Of a DNA stretch of 64,000 nucleotides, positions 24,265-38,058 are shown one piece after another. The stretch is from Pelargonium tetragonum (Eukaryota; Streptophyta; Magnoliopsida; Geraniales; Geraniaceae), in NCBI GenBank assembly GCA_036897445.1, contig JAYMTL010000093.1, forward strand, positions 16,684-80,683. The letters run 5' to 3'. A model generated the notes under the pieces. That model did not search any database. It was not told the origin of the DNA and worked only from the letters and a program-made list of their open reading frames with translations. The position numbers were made by a program, and so were the translations under genes. Within the stretch, counting starts at the first letter, position 1. Every line of letters begins with the position of its first letter.

Positions 24265-25104
24265 AAAGAGTTGTGATTATCAAAAAAGCACAGGAATCCA
24301 ATTTATCTCCTGAATAACCAAAGTAAATTAAGATCAATAAAATAGGGATATTTCATACTAAAACTAAGCTTCTCCTCCGACTTTTGGAAATACCTTAAAC
24401 GCAGCTACGGCAGGGTTATCTATTCTCTTTGTTAAGAAGGCCCTTTAGACCTTATCTATCTTTATCTAATTAAAAGTCAAGTAAGGGGCGTGTTCAGGAA
24501 TCCATACACTTGAAGAACTAAAATTAGAATTTAGTAGAACCCGTTCATTAAGTTTGTGTTAGTTGGATCACAGTCAATTTTAGACCTTTACGAGTATACG
24601 TATAACTAGTAGTGAGTACCTAAAATTTTTCTTTTACGCCTTGCTGGAGTCACTTAGCTAATGGGTTAAAGCTCTAAATTAATAAGATTTCGGGGGTTCG
24701 ATAACTAGAGCTTATAAATAATGAAGTTATTACAAGAATCCTATATTACCCCAAGGTTTTTCAGATAGGAAATGTCTAAAAAACTATGCCTCTATAACGA
24801 AAAAGTTTCTTATCCAATTGCCGCCGATAACAAGTAGACTATTTACTTACAACGTTTTAGAAATGCTATTACATGGATATACTGCCTGGCCTTGGTGAGG
24901 ACCTTAAATAAATAAAGTGAGGTATTGTAAATAGGATATCCTGGGAAAAAACTTGGCAGTCCGAATTCTACAAAGTAAATGGACAAGATTTTGGCAACGC
25001 TGTCGGTAGGCACTAAGTAAAAAGGGTTCAATCTATTAAGTGGGCTTTACTCTTGTTCTACTTGCGCTTTAGTATCAGGGGATTAAGAAATAGATAAAAT
25101 GTTA

Positions 25105-25126
25105 GGAGTAGGAGTTTGCCTACTTC
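25105..25126. repeat. 8-bp hairpin with one G-T pair
   Basis: GGAGTAGG (25105-25112) pairs with CCTACTTC (25119-25126), including one G-T wobble, around the loop AGTTTG. Confidence 0.5.
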
Positions 25127-28100
25127 CTGACCCGAAAAGCAAGTAATTCCTTTAGAAGGTATTCTGCTTAAAAAGGTATAAAAAAGAGGGTAGTAATTGA
25201 CATTATGAAGGGAATGCCTTGAACCTGCTCCAGCTTTTTTTGAGTCTTTATATTTTAGTGATTGGGACTGAATATAAGATTTATAAAAAAGAAAATTTGA
25301 ATATGATGAGTAGAACTAAAAAGGTATACCCCTAAAAGCAAGCCTTTTGGGAAAGAATTTCGGGGCTTCTGTCCTAATTACGACGCTAGAGCCCCCTTTT
25401 TATTATAACAAGCTTTTAAATTCCTTTACTTTCGGAATTAAAACAGGTCGAGCTAGAGGTTCTCTACTATACTAGCTAATATCAATTCTTTCGAAGCTAT
25501 AATTTAAGGCTACTTGATTTTTCTTTTCTAGTTATACAATAAGCAATTTACATGTATAACAGAGAATTGCGTGCTCATTCCTTGTTATATATTTTACAAG
25601 ATTAGGGCTTCCGATTTACTTTGCCCAATATCTTCTAATTCGATTCCCCTTAGGCTTAGACCTTGCGTATACAGTATTGCAAGAATAAAGAAAATCTTGG
25701 TTTTTCTCAATCCCACTTAACGTTTAAGCTTGTTTAGTCTCCTCTAAATGTTATTTTCTTAGTACTAAACCGCAGCTCTTAATTCCTTTGTATCTAGGGT
25801 CCTCTTATTACTTGACTTTTGACTTTTATAGGAAATTCTTTGACTTATATAACTTTCTGTAAACCTCTTTTTACACAAGGGTTTTCTCTTATCAGTAAGA
25901 ATTTTTCTGACCAAAAAAGCCTTTTATAATTTATTACTTAATTCAAAATAAAATAAACCCTCTCAGAGCTGTTCTTTTTCTACATACCCTAAGTTTGTTC
26001 CTTCTTTGAAATATTGGCTAAGTGCCTTTTTGATTAATTAGGATTTTGATTTTCTTTTATACAACACAAGTGTAGGTAAGGCGGATAGCTAAGAGACTCC
26101 TTTTTGCACTGTTTCGACGAATTCAGCCAGGCTCTTCTACGGGCTTAGTTTCGGTTACTCCCCCTTTCGGCTACCTTCATTAGCGAGGGAAGAGAATATT
26201 AACTTACAGACCTATAATTTCAGTTAAACGAGAGCCTTTTTATATTTTGAGCCTTCCCGAAAATTTTTATCAGCTTTTTGAGATTAGTACAACGAGCATA
26301 TGCTTGTATATTTGTTTAGGATTTTACAATATAATTAATTAAAGGGGAGTTCTAAGAGTTTCTAATTAAAAGCATTGCGAAGTATTATGAGGCTTAGAAA
26401 TATTGTAGTATAAACTATATAAAGAAGTAACCTAAAGTTTCTCTTTCTATATGTAATTTAGTATACATCCAAAAAGTTTAAAAGAGAGCACATAAATTAG
26501 TTGGCGTACCGGGGTCTTCTATTTACATGAATATCCTATTAGTTTAAAGGAGCAGAACACCCTTTATTCTATGCAAGCACATCCTCTCGAAGTCCTCAAC
26601 CCGGTTGTATAAGATTTATAAGAAGCTTGTCAGATAAGTAACTTTGAACTATAAGCCGTATAAAACAATAGAATGTAAACTAATGCCCCCTTATAGATAT
26701 AAAGTTAATTTTTCTTAAGTTTTTGTATTCTTAAAGAGGATTCCTAGACTTGGATAAAACACAGCTATCTAAAAGGATTTCCTGGGTGTTATTAGGGGCA
26801 AATAATAAGTATCTTCTTTTAGAAACTAAGAGGGACCCTAAGAGTTTTGTTTTTTTAAGTGCTTACTACATGTAGGGATTTTCTTTTAATTAAAACCCTG
26901 GAAATTTAGGGCTCAAATAAGGGAAGCACTTTTACAAAGCCCCGATAAGAGCCCTTTTCCTCCTCTGAAAAGTCCGTAATTGGTACCCTTTTTGTTCCTC
27001 ACAAGTATTGTCCTAACCTAAATGCAAGTTTATGGCCTCATCAGGGTACGCTCTGCCTAAAGTCAAACGAATTAAGAACTAATAGAGCAACTAAGGAAAA
27101 CTGCATTCAGGATATTTTTGTTATAGCAGATTATACTCAAAGGTGGATTGCCTTATATCTGAATTTGACCGAACGTATGAGTCCTTCAATTCTAAAAAAT
27201 GCAAAGTATATTAACTCCAGACGCCCCTTTCTTACTAGGGCTACATTTCCTAAAGTGTAAAAAGGATATCAAATCTCAACTACAAGGTATATTACTCAAA
27301 AGTTATACCGATTAGAGGAAGATTTTATAAACTTTAAAGATACTTTATTTCATAGATCGATTTTTTGAGCAAATTCTTCACGTAGATATCCTGTTGGTCT
27401 TAGATTTTTACTTGCAAAGTTCTAACTTTAAGGTAATCCCGTTTCTTTCATTTTTATGTGTCGAATAGGTACTAAAACGTGTTTAAAGTGTAGTAATTGG
27501 TGGGTATATAATATGTTTTTTCTTAGGCCCAGATAAGAAAGCGAAGGTAGGGGAGTTAACAAAAAGTAAAGTACTCGGTCTGTTTACAGGGACACTTTTA
27601 AATACTAAACGGGTCAAGAAAGGAGGCTTTTTATTCCCTTACTCTTTGTGAATTCAATGTCTATAAGCTTTAAGAATTGCATTAAAAAGTACATAAAATC
27701 CCCATATATATTACGGTCGAAAAGAAGGAGGGTATTTAGTGCTCTATTTGCCCCTTTTAGTACTTTTCCTTTTGCTAGATATTTCCTAATAACGGAATTT
27801 TTAGGATGCCGAAATACACTAATATGCTGGCTGGAGGTATGCGTTTATTCTTCGGATAGGATATAAGTAAAATTTTAAGAAGTCCTATGATGAGTCTTAC
27901 TCGTTTTTGTCGTTCAAATTCTTTTGGGGAACTTGTAGTAGTCACAGCTTTGAAAATCTTATAAGGTACTTATGTTTTACAATTTTTTCTATTTTGAAAG
28001 GCCCAGCTATGTACATTATATAACACAGAGGCTTACCACCAAAATATAGGATCCCTTGTAGAAGACTTTTATGGGATAAGATTTGAGTTTATGTTATGAA

Positions 28101-28794
28101 CATTAAAAAAATATATATTGGTAAAATACCCGGTCTCCTGAATAAAGAGTTTTTAACCGGAACCTTTTTGTCTAAATCGCTGCAATGGGTTCTTCGAATT
28201 CCTTATTTAATCCGTTTACTTTTGAAAGAAACTCCGAGTAGTCTAATACTCTGGATTAGCCCCAAAACTCTAACAGATATAGAAAGAACGCCCTTGGGTA
28301 GACAGATCTTGGATACTTTCGAAAAGAAATAAAGCTCAAGGAAGTCTTTAAAAAGATATATATACCGCTTAACTACGGACTCTAATTAAGTGCTTACTAC
28401 TTTAGGGGAACTTGCAATATGCACAAATAGACCAGACTTTGAAAAAGCTAAAACAAGTTAGACTTACCTAATATTAAAATTAACAAAAGAACAGAAGTTA
28501 AGAAGACTCCCCCAAGCTTACCTCCTTTTCGATAAGATACAGAGAACAAGGAAGGAAGTCCAGACCCATTAGACGAGCGCGCAGTAATAAAAAACTTTTT
28601 TATAATAGGAGATACTCCATGTACATATAAGGGCTCCTAAATAATTAAGGGTTTTCCGAGGGATTTTTGAGTGAAGTGAACAAGTAAGATAATATATAGC
28701 AAACAGCTCCTTAATTAAAAAAATATCCTTTACAATTTATCCAGTTAAACTGAAAGACAAAAAACCGGGATAAAAAATGAAAGGAGAACTAAAA

Positions 28795-28817
28795 AAGGAA
28801 TTTCAGTACGAGCGGAG
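28795..28817 (+). repeat. diverged repeat with sarcin-ricin-like word, copy 1
   Basis: AGTACGAGCGGA (28805-28816) matches the universal LSU rRNA sarcin-ricin word AGTACGAGAGGA at 11 of 12 positions. The mismatch falls in the GAGA tetraloop (A to C), and the flanks do not form the expected closing stem. A diverged copy lies at 31956-31978. A one-mismatch 12-mer is expected about 0.3 times by chance in a window this size, so this is a lead and not an rRNA call. Confidence 0.25.
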
Positions 28818-29520
28818 CCTCTTTCACATTACCTTTAGTTCCGAAAACCTTCAGAATCCAGAATCGAAACCTGAAATCATAGGAACACCTTATAATAAAT
28901 AACACCCATCATCTGACTTTGACTTACTTCTTCTTTGCTTTCATAACTTGATAATTCTTAATTACTTATTGTTTCTTTGTAGCTAGTGTATTCCCTTATA
29001 GAGCTTAATGTAGCTATATATAGTATAAGCATAAGAGAGATGAAGAGTCTTAGTATTCTTATATTGTACTAGATAGTTAATAATTAAAGTGTAGGGGTAA
29101 GGTAAAGAAAGGACATCCCTCTTCTCCCCTGTAGTTACTGACATAGGAGGTGTTTAGATAGTATAGGAAAGCATTACCCCGACTAAAGGTTTACCAAAGG
29201 AAGTTAATGCATTATAGTTAAAAGTACAAGAATACCTTTAAGAAGCCCGACACTTCCTTCTTTTGAAAATCCTTGCTAGCTACACTCTTCTCTTCTTGAA
29301 TTCTTTGTTTTTTTTTCCACACCAGCGTCTTATGAGCTAGGCTTTTATTAGGAGCTCTACAAGGCTTTTGGGCTATACCTTACCTCTCATTTACCGGAAA
29401 CGGCTTAAGCCTTATTCTTATGACTTACTTGTTTATTAGAGTAGGAACAGAAGGAATAATAAATAATAATAGGAATAGCTGTTAAGTAATAGAAGTCACA
29501 ACAGTAAGGAGAATAGGAGA

Positions 29521-29640
29521 GGATAGTGTAGCTAGGAAAGGTTGTATAGTAGATATAGTACTAGAAATAGCATAGCGTATAGTAATATAGATAGTATGTT
29601 TTAGTAATAGATATAGGTTAATATAGATTCGTATAGGATA
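29521..29640 (+). repeat. degenerate TAG/ATAGTA-rich stretch
   Basis: About 120 bp built almost entirely of TAGTA, ATAG, TATAG and AATAG words without a fixed period, nearly free of C. It looks like a decayed simple repeat. It may extend weakly to 28980-29060 and 30790-30820. Confidence 0.55.
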
Positions 29641-31806
29641 CAGGTGTTCTTTTAGTTCCAGCTTTTGTTAAAGAATAGCTTAGATAAGAAACTTTCAAGT
29701 AAGCCTCCTCTACGGTGAGAGTGCATTTCTAATTATGACAACGAAAGTGACATCAATACTCAATTTAGGTTCTGTACGAGGGGTCAAGTCGCAATGAGAG
29801 CTCCCAATTCTTTGTTGAAGTTCTGGTTTTTCTTTATTACTAAGATTTTCTCTTTCGGTTCTCCTTGTTAATTTAGGACTGGAAACAAGAGAAGGAGCAC
29901 ATCTGCTTACTGATTTACTCACAACCTGTTTCTTGAAACCTAGAACTAGAAAACCGGGATACAGATTACTTTAGGATTCTCTTATACTTGACTTTTCTAC
30001 TTTAAGAACTTGTTTTACACTCCTAAACCCCCTGGAATTTCTAGACACCTTAGAAAGACTCTTAATCTAGCGCTTACTCAATTCCTTATTTACCTCGTTA
30101 TAACTAGGCCTAGAAACTAAAGGGAACATCTAAAAGAGCAACCCTTACTTATAAAAAGCTGCCTTAACTTAAACAGGAATAATAGAAGACTGACTTTTTT
30201 TACTTAATTACCTTCTCTAAACCGAAAAAAGGACTTTGATTCTTACCCTTGGAATTCTTGACCGGCTTATAGGAGCTGGAAAAATTGGCTTAGATATAAA
30301 AATTTCTCATGATCCTTAAATAGCTAGAATATTCTCTATCAGCTACCTCTTTGTAGCCCAACTCTTATATATAACAGGAATTTCTATTCCGCTTCAGAGC
30401 TATAACAGAACACAGAGTACAGTAACACAGACATAAGTTCTATTACCATTATTTTATTGGAAAAACTTCTCCTTAATGAAATACTTTATAAAAAAAAAGG
30501 CTGAGAATAAAGGAATACAGATTCCATAAAGTGTTAAAGTGACTATCCGGAATGTCCTTTATCTTTGTTTAAATACCCTTTAGTAAGCGATACATTTGAG
30601 GCTTATATAGAAATCAATATCAATCTTTCCTATGCTTTTAAAATCTCCTCAGCCTCCTTTTTTTAATAAAGAAACTCTCAGAAGCTCTAACTATCATTCT
30701 AGGGGAACACCAAACGAATATTATACTACAAACTTTGCCGATACTGGGGTTCATCAGTACTGGAAAGATAGGCCCCTAATTATTCTAAAGAATAACCTGG
30801 TTCTATAATATAGAAATATATGTATATATAGAAAGTCAAGATATAGCTTTGGTATGGGAGTGTCTACTCTTCAATTTAGTACTAAACGGAACTCATTTTT
30901 GCTTTTGGGATACACTATTAGCTTTCTTATATACAGGGTGCTTGGCCGCTTCTTCTAGTATAATATGCAAGGTTTCGCACTATGCAGATTGAACCCTTTG
31001 TAATTTGATAAGCCCTTATAAAGGCTTTGTATCGTACTAAAAAATATAGCAGTAAAAAAGCAAGGAGCTTTGTGCTTATTTTGCCTTTAAACCTCTCTAC
31101 TAATAGGTAATAAACTCTTTCTCTATAATTAAATTAAGAAAGAAAAGAAAGTTGATGAATATCTATGAGTCTCAAGTAGGAAATTCCTGCTTATTTAGAA
31201 TAAGAGTATGAAGCAAGGTAAGCAATTGGTGTGGTTATAATTAAGCATGTATTCTCAATACACTATTCCCTTCTTCGGTACCCCTCCATTGGGAACAAAA
31301 CTTACCTATATACTCTTAGGTATCTTCTGTGATAGCTACAAAGCAAAAGAGGAATATACCTAAAGAGAACGGGGTAAATACACTCCAAAAAGGGATACTA
31401 ACAGAGACCTGTGGTTCTAGTTTTACACTATATTCTACCTTTTACCTTTAATGGAAACCTAAGTTATATCTTATATTTGTAATTTGTAAGACGGTTTTGT
31501 ATCGAATGCCTTTTGAGTCTCAACAAATCTTTCCGCCTTATCTTGGAAGTGCTGGAAAATAAGGTATCCTTAAAATCTTTTTGTTTAGTTTATTTAGAAA
31601 GGGCTTGCTTTCCTTGAAGCTCATTTGTACTATGGAAGGTTTTTCAGTTGTTTATTGTTCTGTAAACTTTATAAGAGGCGAGCTTATTCTATCTATAAAC
31701 TAAGGTATTTTCCTACAATTCTATAGAGCAGCTTTTCTATGTTCATATGTTCAAAAAACTTGTCCTCAATTGGGGGTCAAACTCTTTCTAAACTAAAGAA
31801 CTCCTG

Positions 31807-31818
31807 TAACATATGTTA
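31807..31818. repeat. 12-bp perfect palindrome
   Basis: TAACATATGTTA reads the same on both strands. No flanking repeats or transcription signals are visible. Confidence 0.6.
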
Positions 31819-31955
31819 TTTTTGACATGAGTGCTTGACAGTGGGGGGATTTTTGATGATAGCTCTATAATAAAGAGTTCTATAAAAACCTAAGATGTGA
31901 GAAAGAATCCCGAATTAAAAATAAAACACAAAATAGAAAAGTGCAGGAAACTTTA

Positions 31956-31978
31956 AGGAAATTCGTACTTGAGCGGAG
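31956..31978 (+). repeat. diverged repeat, copy 2 (partner 28795-28817)
   Basis: Allowing two small gaps, 21 bases align with 28795-28817 with one mismatch, including GAGCGGAG at the 3' side. The rRNA-like word is broken here by an extra TT, so if copy 1 is functional this one is a degenerate duplicate. Confidence 0.4.
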
Positions 31979-32376
31979 TTGAGGTATAAGTCGAAATTTT
32001 TATGTTTCGGATTGAGTCCTAGTATAGTTTTGTACAGTTCTAGGTTGAAGGGTGGAATATTTTATACATTTGAGTGAAAAAAAGGTTGAGTCATTTTGCA
32101 ATATAGATAAGTATAGGTAATATAAGTAAGAAACTTCTTATAGTAGGGAAGTAGATACAGTAAGTCCCGGATTATATATAGAACAGGGCCGGAGCTCTCC
32201 CTTTTCTTTTTCTTACAGTGCAGGGAAATAACCTATTTATAAGAAAGACGAATAAGGCACTCTTTTGGACTTCCGTATCGCTGTTACAGGATTCCCCGAG
32301 GCTCTACCCGTAGGTTGATTTAGGCTTCTATATGAAATATTCTAATATCGAGACAAAAATAATACGCTTTATAAAA

Positions 32377-32397
32377 GGGGGCTCCTTAGAGAACCCC
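32377..32397. repeat. hairpin with internal loop, GC arms
   Basis: GGGG (32377-32380) pairs with CCCC (32394-32397), and CTC (32382-32384) pairs with GAG (32389-32391), around the loop CTTA with an asymmetric G/AA internal loop. Confidence 0.4.
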
Positions 32398-33934
32398 ACT
32401 TAAGGAGTTAATAAGGTATCAGAGTACACGTACACAAAATATAGCACCGGATTTCGTGAGATTTCTTTATATGCCTAATACTGCAAGGTCCTTGGCTTTA
32501 TGGAATTAAGAAACTCTTGATAGCTTTATATCCCTTTGGGTCTGGTTCTATGTAAGTTATAATACGCACTAAGTTTCCAGTACCTATGACATAAGTTTTA
32601 CAACGCAAGTAAAAAAAGGAGTCCCGCAAGGTGATTAGTTGCAATTCCAGGTTCTTTTTGTTTCCTAGTGTAAAAAGTCAAGAACTATTCTAGGGAATAG
32701 AAGGACTTTTATATAAGATAATACCGGGCAAGCTTAGTGCCTTTGTGCCGGTTTAGTAGCAAAATGACATTTTAGAACTGAAGAGATACCCACGAGCCTT
32801 AATTTCTTTTTAAATCAACAACCAGTATCCCATAAACTTAGTTTGTTAATTTCTACTAATTGGCTTGCACTTTTTATAGTTATAGAAAACTCTTAATAAT
32901 ACGGGATATCTTGACAGTAAGAGAACCTTTTGCTGCAAAAGCGTCTAAATAACTAGTATTTGTTTGGTAGTTGGTAGTGTAATAGTGTATATAATAAAAA
33001 TGAGAAGGTAAAATAAGATGGATTTCATTTACCGAGGGCTTTAGAACTATTCGCTTTGGAAGAGATACCTGAATTACGTCTGAAGTAGCGAGCTTAACCA
33101 ATTACTGTACGCAACCTACTCTGTTTTATGATCCTTACTTTTCTGCATACCCTTTTTCTAAAAGTTAAGTTGTTTTCTAAATTAGAGTTTCTATTTACCG
33201 CGTATGTTTTCGAATTCACTTTAATACTTATTTCAGAATAACCCGGGTTTCTTTGAGAGTCTAAAACAAGTCAAACAAATTATAAAAAGCATTCTTAATC
33301 AACGAAAAGTCCCTACGTTACTATTACCTAAGCGTTACCCCTTAAAACCTATACTCCTTAATTTTTATAGGCTAACTCGCACGAATGTGTTATATCATAA
33401 AAGAGTATAAAGAAGGTATAGTAAACTCCAAAAAAAGCTAATGAAATATGTGGTAACCCCTTAAAAAGGAAGCTTACGGTATAAACGTTGGTAGAGAAAA
33501 CTCACACGTGAAGAAAGATCCGCAGAATGCAGAATATAGTTTAATGTGACTTACACCTCGGTGGATAAGCAGCTCTAATAACAAGGGAACAAGGCTCTGT
33601 CTACGAGTGCCCTCATACTTTATATAAGCATTTATGGTAAACCCTAAAGCCGAAGATCGAGTAAAATGCCTTTCTGTACTAAAGCTTAAAAACTTCGTTA
33701 AAGTTCCAACTCTATTGAGAGATTTTTGTTGTCGAGTACCCCTTAATTTGGGGAATCTCTTTTTAATTAACAGGGCCAGATTCTAGTAGTTGCAAAAATT
33801 TTACTTGCTTTATTTTATCTGAACATAAAAAAGAAATTATAGGCACCCAATCCCTTAAGGACTCTTGGGTTATAAAAATAACTCTAAGTTTATATGTGCG
33901 GGTCTTCTAGATATCTACCTAAATTTTCGAAGCA

Positions 33935-33954
33935 CCCCCCCTAGATGCCTAGAT
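33935..33954 (+). repeat. C7 run followed by CTAGATG duplication
   Basis: Seven C, then CTAGATG, C, CTAGATG: a small direct duplication abutting the homopolymer, consistent with slippage. Confidence 0.5.
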
Positions 33955-34206
33955 GAAGCAATTTTGTTTTCTTTTTAACTAATATAGAGTAACTTAGAGA
34001 ATCAGATTTTCCTATAAGCTTCAAGGGCCTTAACTAAAAAGTAACACTCTTGTATCAAAATTAAGCTAGAATTGCTTAGAAATCTTGATTTAAAAATGTA
34101 AAAAATATGAAGGGAGAAATCTTGTCAATAGAAGCTTTTCTTTACATCTTTTTTATACTCGATATTTAAACTCTGCTAATTTGAATAGCTAAAAAGCTTT
34201 ACCGGT

Positions 34207-34226
34207 AGGGTATACAGTATAACCCT
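34207..34226. repeat. 8-bp hairpin with bulged A
   Basis: AGGG plus TATA on the 5' side (34207-34214) pair with TATA and CCCT on the 3' side (34218-34226), with one bulged A and the loop CAG. Confidence 0.5.
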
Positions 34227-36706
34227 GGACTCTAGATAAAACAAGTTCCAAAAACAAAAAAATTACCCTCTCTTCTAAAGATTCAACAGTTCTCCCGTAG
34301 AGGGCTTGCGCGCCTCCTTTACTAAAAATAATGTTTACTATTACTATAAATAAAACCGTAAACACGCGCTTAAGTTTCCTTGGGCTGCATAAATCTGGTA
34401 TCAAGAGATGCATAAAAAGAGTCTTGTTTTCCATTTCTGTGGGGATTTTTGGCTAATGCTAGTATCCGCTTTAATACTTATTTATAAAGAAAAAGGTCTC
34501 TTCTTACAACAACTTTTTGATTAAGTACTTCCTTTCTACAAGAGTAAGCCGAGATTCCTTAAAGCAAGCTTTCCTCGAGATTTTTTATAATAGAACCACA
34601 GAAGTCCCAGAGTGCCTCTCCGTAGGTTCAAAAAAGGGCAACCTGGCACCTATACTTCTCCAGAGAAGTCCTGTAGTAAAGAATATCATACCTATTTAAA
34701 GTAAAGTGGTCTTACAAGCCTTAAAATTTAGTACAGCAAGAGGACTTTAAAGTATATCCTAGATCAAGACGTTTCTGTCTTCTCTAATGTTAAATTTTGG
34801 TTATATGGCATTTATTGGTCAATCAGACCTGATATAAGTACAATTTCGGGGATTAGAAAGCTTAGAGTACTCCATTTCCACTGCCTGAACAGGAGTAAGT
34901 AAGACTTTCTTAACAAGAACTATGGAGGCTTACCTTAAGACGGAATACTAAAGGGGGTACTAAAAAATCTCTCTTGGTTATTTAAATAATTATATCCCCG
35001 TGTTATGAGTTTCCCTGTTGTACTCATAAACTAACTGAGGAACTTCTAGTGAATTAAGATAAAAGTACCTAGTTTGCTCTTTTTAAAAATCATTCCCAGT
35101 GGAAAAAAGGATTCTAGCATAAGAGAATTAGTAATATAACGAAAGTACCCTACAAGACAGGTTACCAGGTCTTCTCGCGGCCGTGTTCAAGAAATTTTAA
35201 TTAACTGAATATCACAAAACAAAAAACGAAAAGACAGTATCTTTAATAGAAAGATGAAGAGCGAGCAACAAAAGAAGAGCCTTATTGGTGTTTTCTTTTT
35301 AGACTTTAGTTAGGAATTTTAGTTTAGTTTTATATTCAAGAGTCGATAGGCTTTTCGCTCTGAAGAAGCACAGCTTTAAGGGAAGTTGCCGGGTATTCTT
35401 ATAAGTTAAGAAAGAGTGGGCTTAGAGTCTACTAGGAAAGAAAAAATAACTAAAGAATTACACTAAAATTCACAAAAGCTAAAAAGCTCTATTAAAAGTT
35501 ACTGACGGGTTGTATAATTAATTTGACATTGTATTAAAAAACAGGAACTCTTTAATTAAATTTCGGAATCCTAAAAAATCCTTTTTATTATTCGAAACCC
35601 GAGTTACCGACAGCAGTTTAAATATAAGTAAATTTGAATAAATAAAGGGCTTCCCTGCTCTGACTGATAAGTAGAAGTTTCTTCGATTAGTGTGCCTTTA
35701 TATAATATAAGAATTCTGCAGTTTTAACAACTCTATTTTCGAATATATTACCTCTTTATATTCGAGCTTATAAAGAAAGAAATTTTGAGTTATAATTCAC
35801 CGGTTATAGGGGTTCAAATAGCTGTTTCTGTCATTTAGGAAAACATATCGGGTAAGTACGTTAATACCAATAGACAAGAGTACCCCAATAAGTAGAATTA
35901 CCCTTAATTAAATAAGTCCTAGAACAAGACTTGTTTTTAATCAAAAGCATCCACTTAAGGGCACCCCTCTTTGACTTTATTATAAATAAGGTTCTCATAT
36001 CTCATTTCAACATAAACTAGAGCAGGTATAGCGTATTCTGTCCCGGTCAATTCTGTATTTGTCTTAAAGCGCCCAGGAAGAAACCCTTCGATAATTTTTG
36101 GATGTCTAGAAGGGCTCCCCTATAAGCCTACCATAGAAAAATTAGGAAATAAAGGTAACTCAGTTTCGTTAGGGGCGGCCTGTATAGCGGAAATTTACCC
36201 TATTTTTATGCTTTAGATTTAACAACTTAGTTAGATGCGTATAGAACCCCGATCCTAAGATAGATATATCCAAGAGTAAAAAACCCTGAAAAGGCTCCCT
36301 TTGTATTATATAGTAAGTGCTGTGTATTGTATATGATACTATTTTCCAACTCTATTTTATTAGCTCGCAAATTACTCATTTTTATCTACTCCGCGGGACC
36401 TTAACAAGCACTAGCCATTCTTCTTAATGACTAACAAACCGGGAGCCCCCGTTTTCGGAATAAAAAAAGTCTAGAATTCCGTAATGAGCAACTTGAGGTG
36501 CCTTAACTAAAGGGTTAAAATACGCAAAAATGTGACACTTCTCGTGAAGGAACTCAGTTTTAAGATTCAGACGGGGTTTACCGGAAAATATACAAGTTAA
36601 GGGAAGTAAGAGAGACTCCTCTTGCTATCTTTTTGTATTTTATTTATTTGATCTTTCTAAAGTCTTTTCAGGTTCTACGGCTTAGGTAAAGCTTTTATAC
36701 TACAAC

Positions 36707-36722
36707 GCAGGGTTTACATTCT
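36707..36722 (+). repeat. 16-nt dispersed repeat, copy 2 (partner 24249-24264)
   Basis: GCAGGGTTTACATTCT differs from the partner by one A/G change. The flanks are unrelated. Confidence 0.35.
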
Positions 36723-38034
36723 GGCTGCTAAATCACGGGTCTTTAACAAGTCCTTGTAAAATTTTTAGAGCTTCTTGTAATACAACACAAAGCTTCCTTA
36801 ACTCCATTTTATTTACAACAAAGACTTTATTAATAAGAAAGGGTCATATAAAAAGCTAAAAGAAGCTCCACAGGTTTTGTAAAAACTTACCGTGATACAC
36901 TAAGGGTTTTCTATTTAAGATTATTAAACTGGCTATAGCCTAATACACTCTATTAACTTTAAATAGCACCTATTTTTCTTTGTTTAAACTGGGTAAACTC
37001 TAAGAATCACTTACAGAGAAGACTCGTCTAAAAAATTTCTAGGCTCAGTACTTACCACACAACAAAAAGCCCGGCTTTATTAGGATCCAGCGGAATTTTT
37101 AGTAATAAGTTTCCAAAAGCAGAGGGACAAAAGTAGAATATAAGGCCCTTACTTTTGAAGACCTAGAGGGGTACCCTTCCTCTTTACTGCTGTTTTAGTA
37201 CTCTAACTCTTCGCATCGGGCAGGGGAGGGAATCCCTTTATAGAAATGACAACTTTTTATACTTTTCTTTTTCAAATTCCAACATATAAAATTTTTAGCG
37301 GCATAAAATTCCATCCAACACTGTGCATTTTCCTATACAATTTACAGTAAACCTTGATTGAAGGTCCAGATTGAAGAGGTTTCAGAGTCTTGTATACCCT
37401 ACAGAACCCTTAACATTCCTCGCTTTTACTCAAACGTATCCTATAAAAGACACAGTTTCGAGAAACGAAGCTTGATTCAAAAGGATGGCGAAACTTCGGA
37501 GGGCTCGTATCGAATAATAGATAAGTTAAGGGGGTTGGTAAGTTCTCTTGCCTAGTGAGCTCCGCTTGCTACAACAAAAAGTGGGCTAAATTGTAAGTTA
37601 CTTGGCGTAAAGTTAAGATACTGCTGCAAAAAAGCATATGATATAAGCGAGGTTATATAAATAAAAGTATCCTCCTCAAGTGAAGAAATTAACAGACATA
37701 ATTAAGGCTCTTTAGGAGGGTAAGATTCAAGCTTAAGAGTGGGTAAAATTAGTATAGTAGAATTTCTTTTCTGAGAAAAGCCCCCGTTGGAAAGGATCCT
37801 TTTCTTTTGCAGATACTGGATAAGCCTGCTACTAATGAAAACCCTTTTGTTAAGGGATAGTTTTTCTATGATTTGATTTGAGAGGCCGTCCTAAATCTAA
37901 ACACTGAAGAGGGTTGTAATCTCCTTTTGGGTAGATAAGATGACGAAAAAAAACTTTGGATCTCGGTTTGTAAAACTTCTTGTACAGGAGTCTAATAGCT
38001 AAAAAACGAGTAACATAAAGGACCCTTGGGCTTC

Positions 38035-38058
38035 TCCCTTCCCTTTCGTCCCTTCCCT
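38035..38058 (+). repeat. pyrimidine tandem duplication, 14-bp period
   Basis: TCCCTTCCCT occurs at 38035-38044 and again at 38049-38058. A polypyrimidine stretch in an otherwise mixed region; likely slippage. Confidence 0.6.

Larger units (their letters stand above)
16721..28340. other. long non-coding background
   Basis: No gene, tRNA or rRNA recognised in this 11.6 kb. Small open frames (17614-17820, 20520-20723, 22002-22196, 24843-25031, 27648-27866, 28096-28332) have mixed composition and no recognisable domain. Structure is present as hairpins at 18051-18077, 19921-19949, 21039-21059, 21679-21715, 23129-23146 and 25105-25126, a C9 tract, and one member each of two repeat pairs (22934-22950, 24249-24264). 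Confidence 0.55.
28341..31800. other. non-coding block of distinct texture, 3.5 kb
   Basis: No gene recognised. The texture resembles the 4.2-7.0 kb block: fewer long G/C runs and many TAGT, CTTA and ACTCC words. It contains an rRNA-like word (28805-28816), a TAG/TATAG-rich stretch (29521-29640), a T9 tract (29308-29316) and GAGCTCTACAAGG (29352-29364), which recurs at 47698-47710. The minus-strand open frame at 29710-29922 has no recognisable family. Confidence 0.4.
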
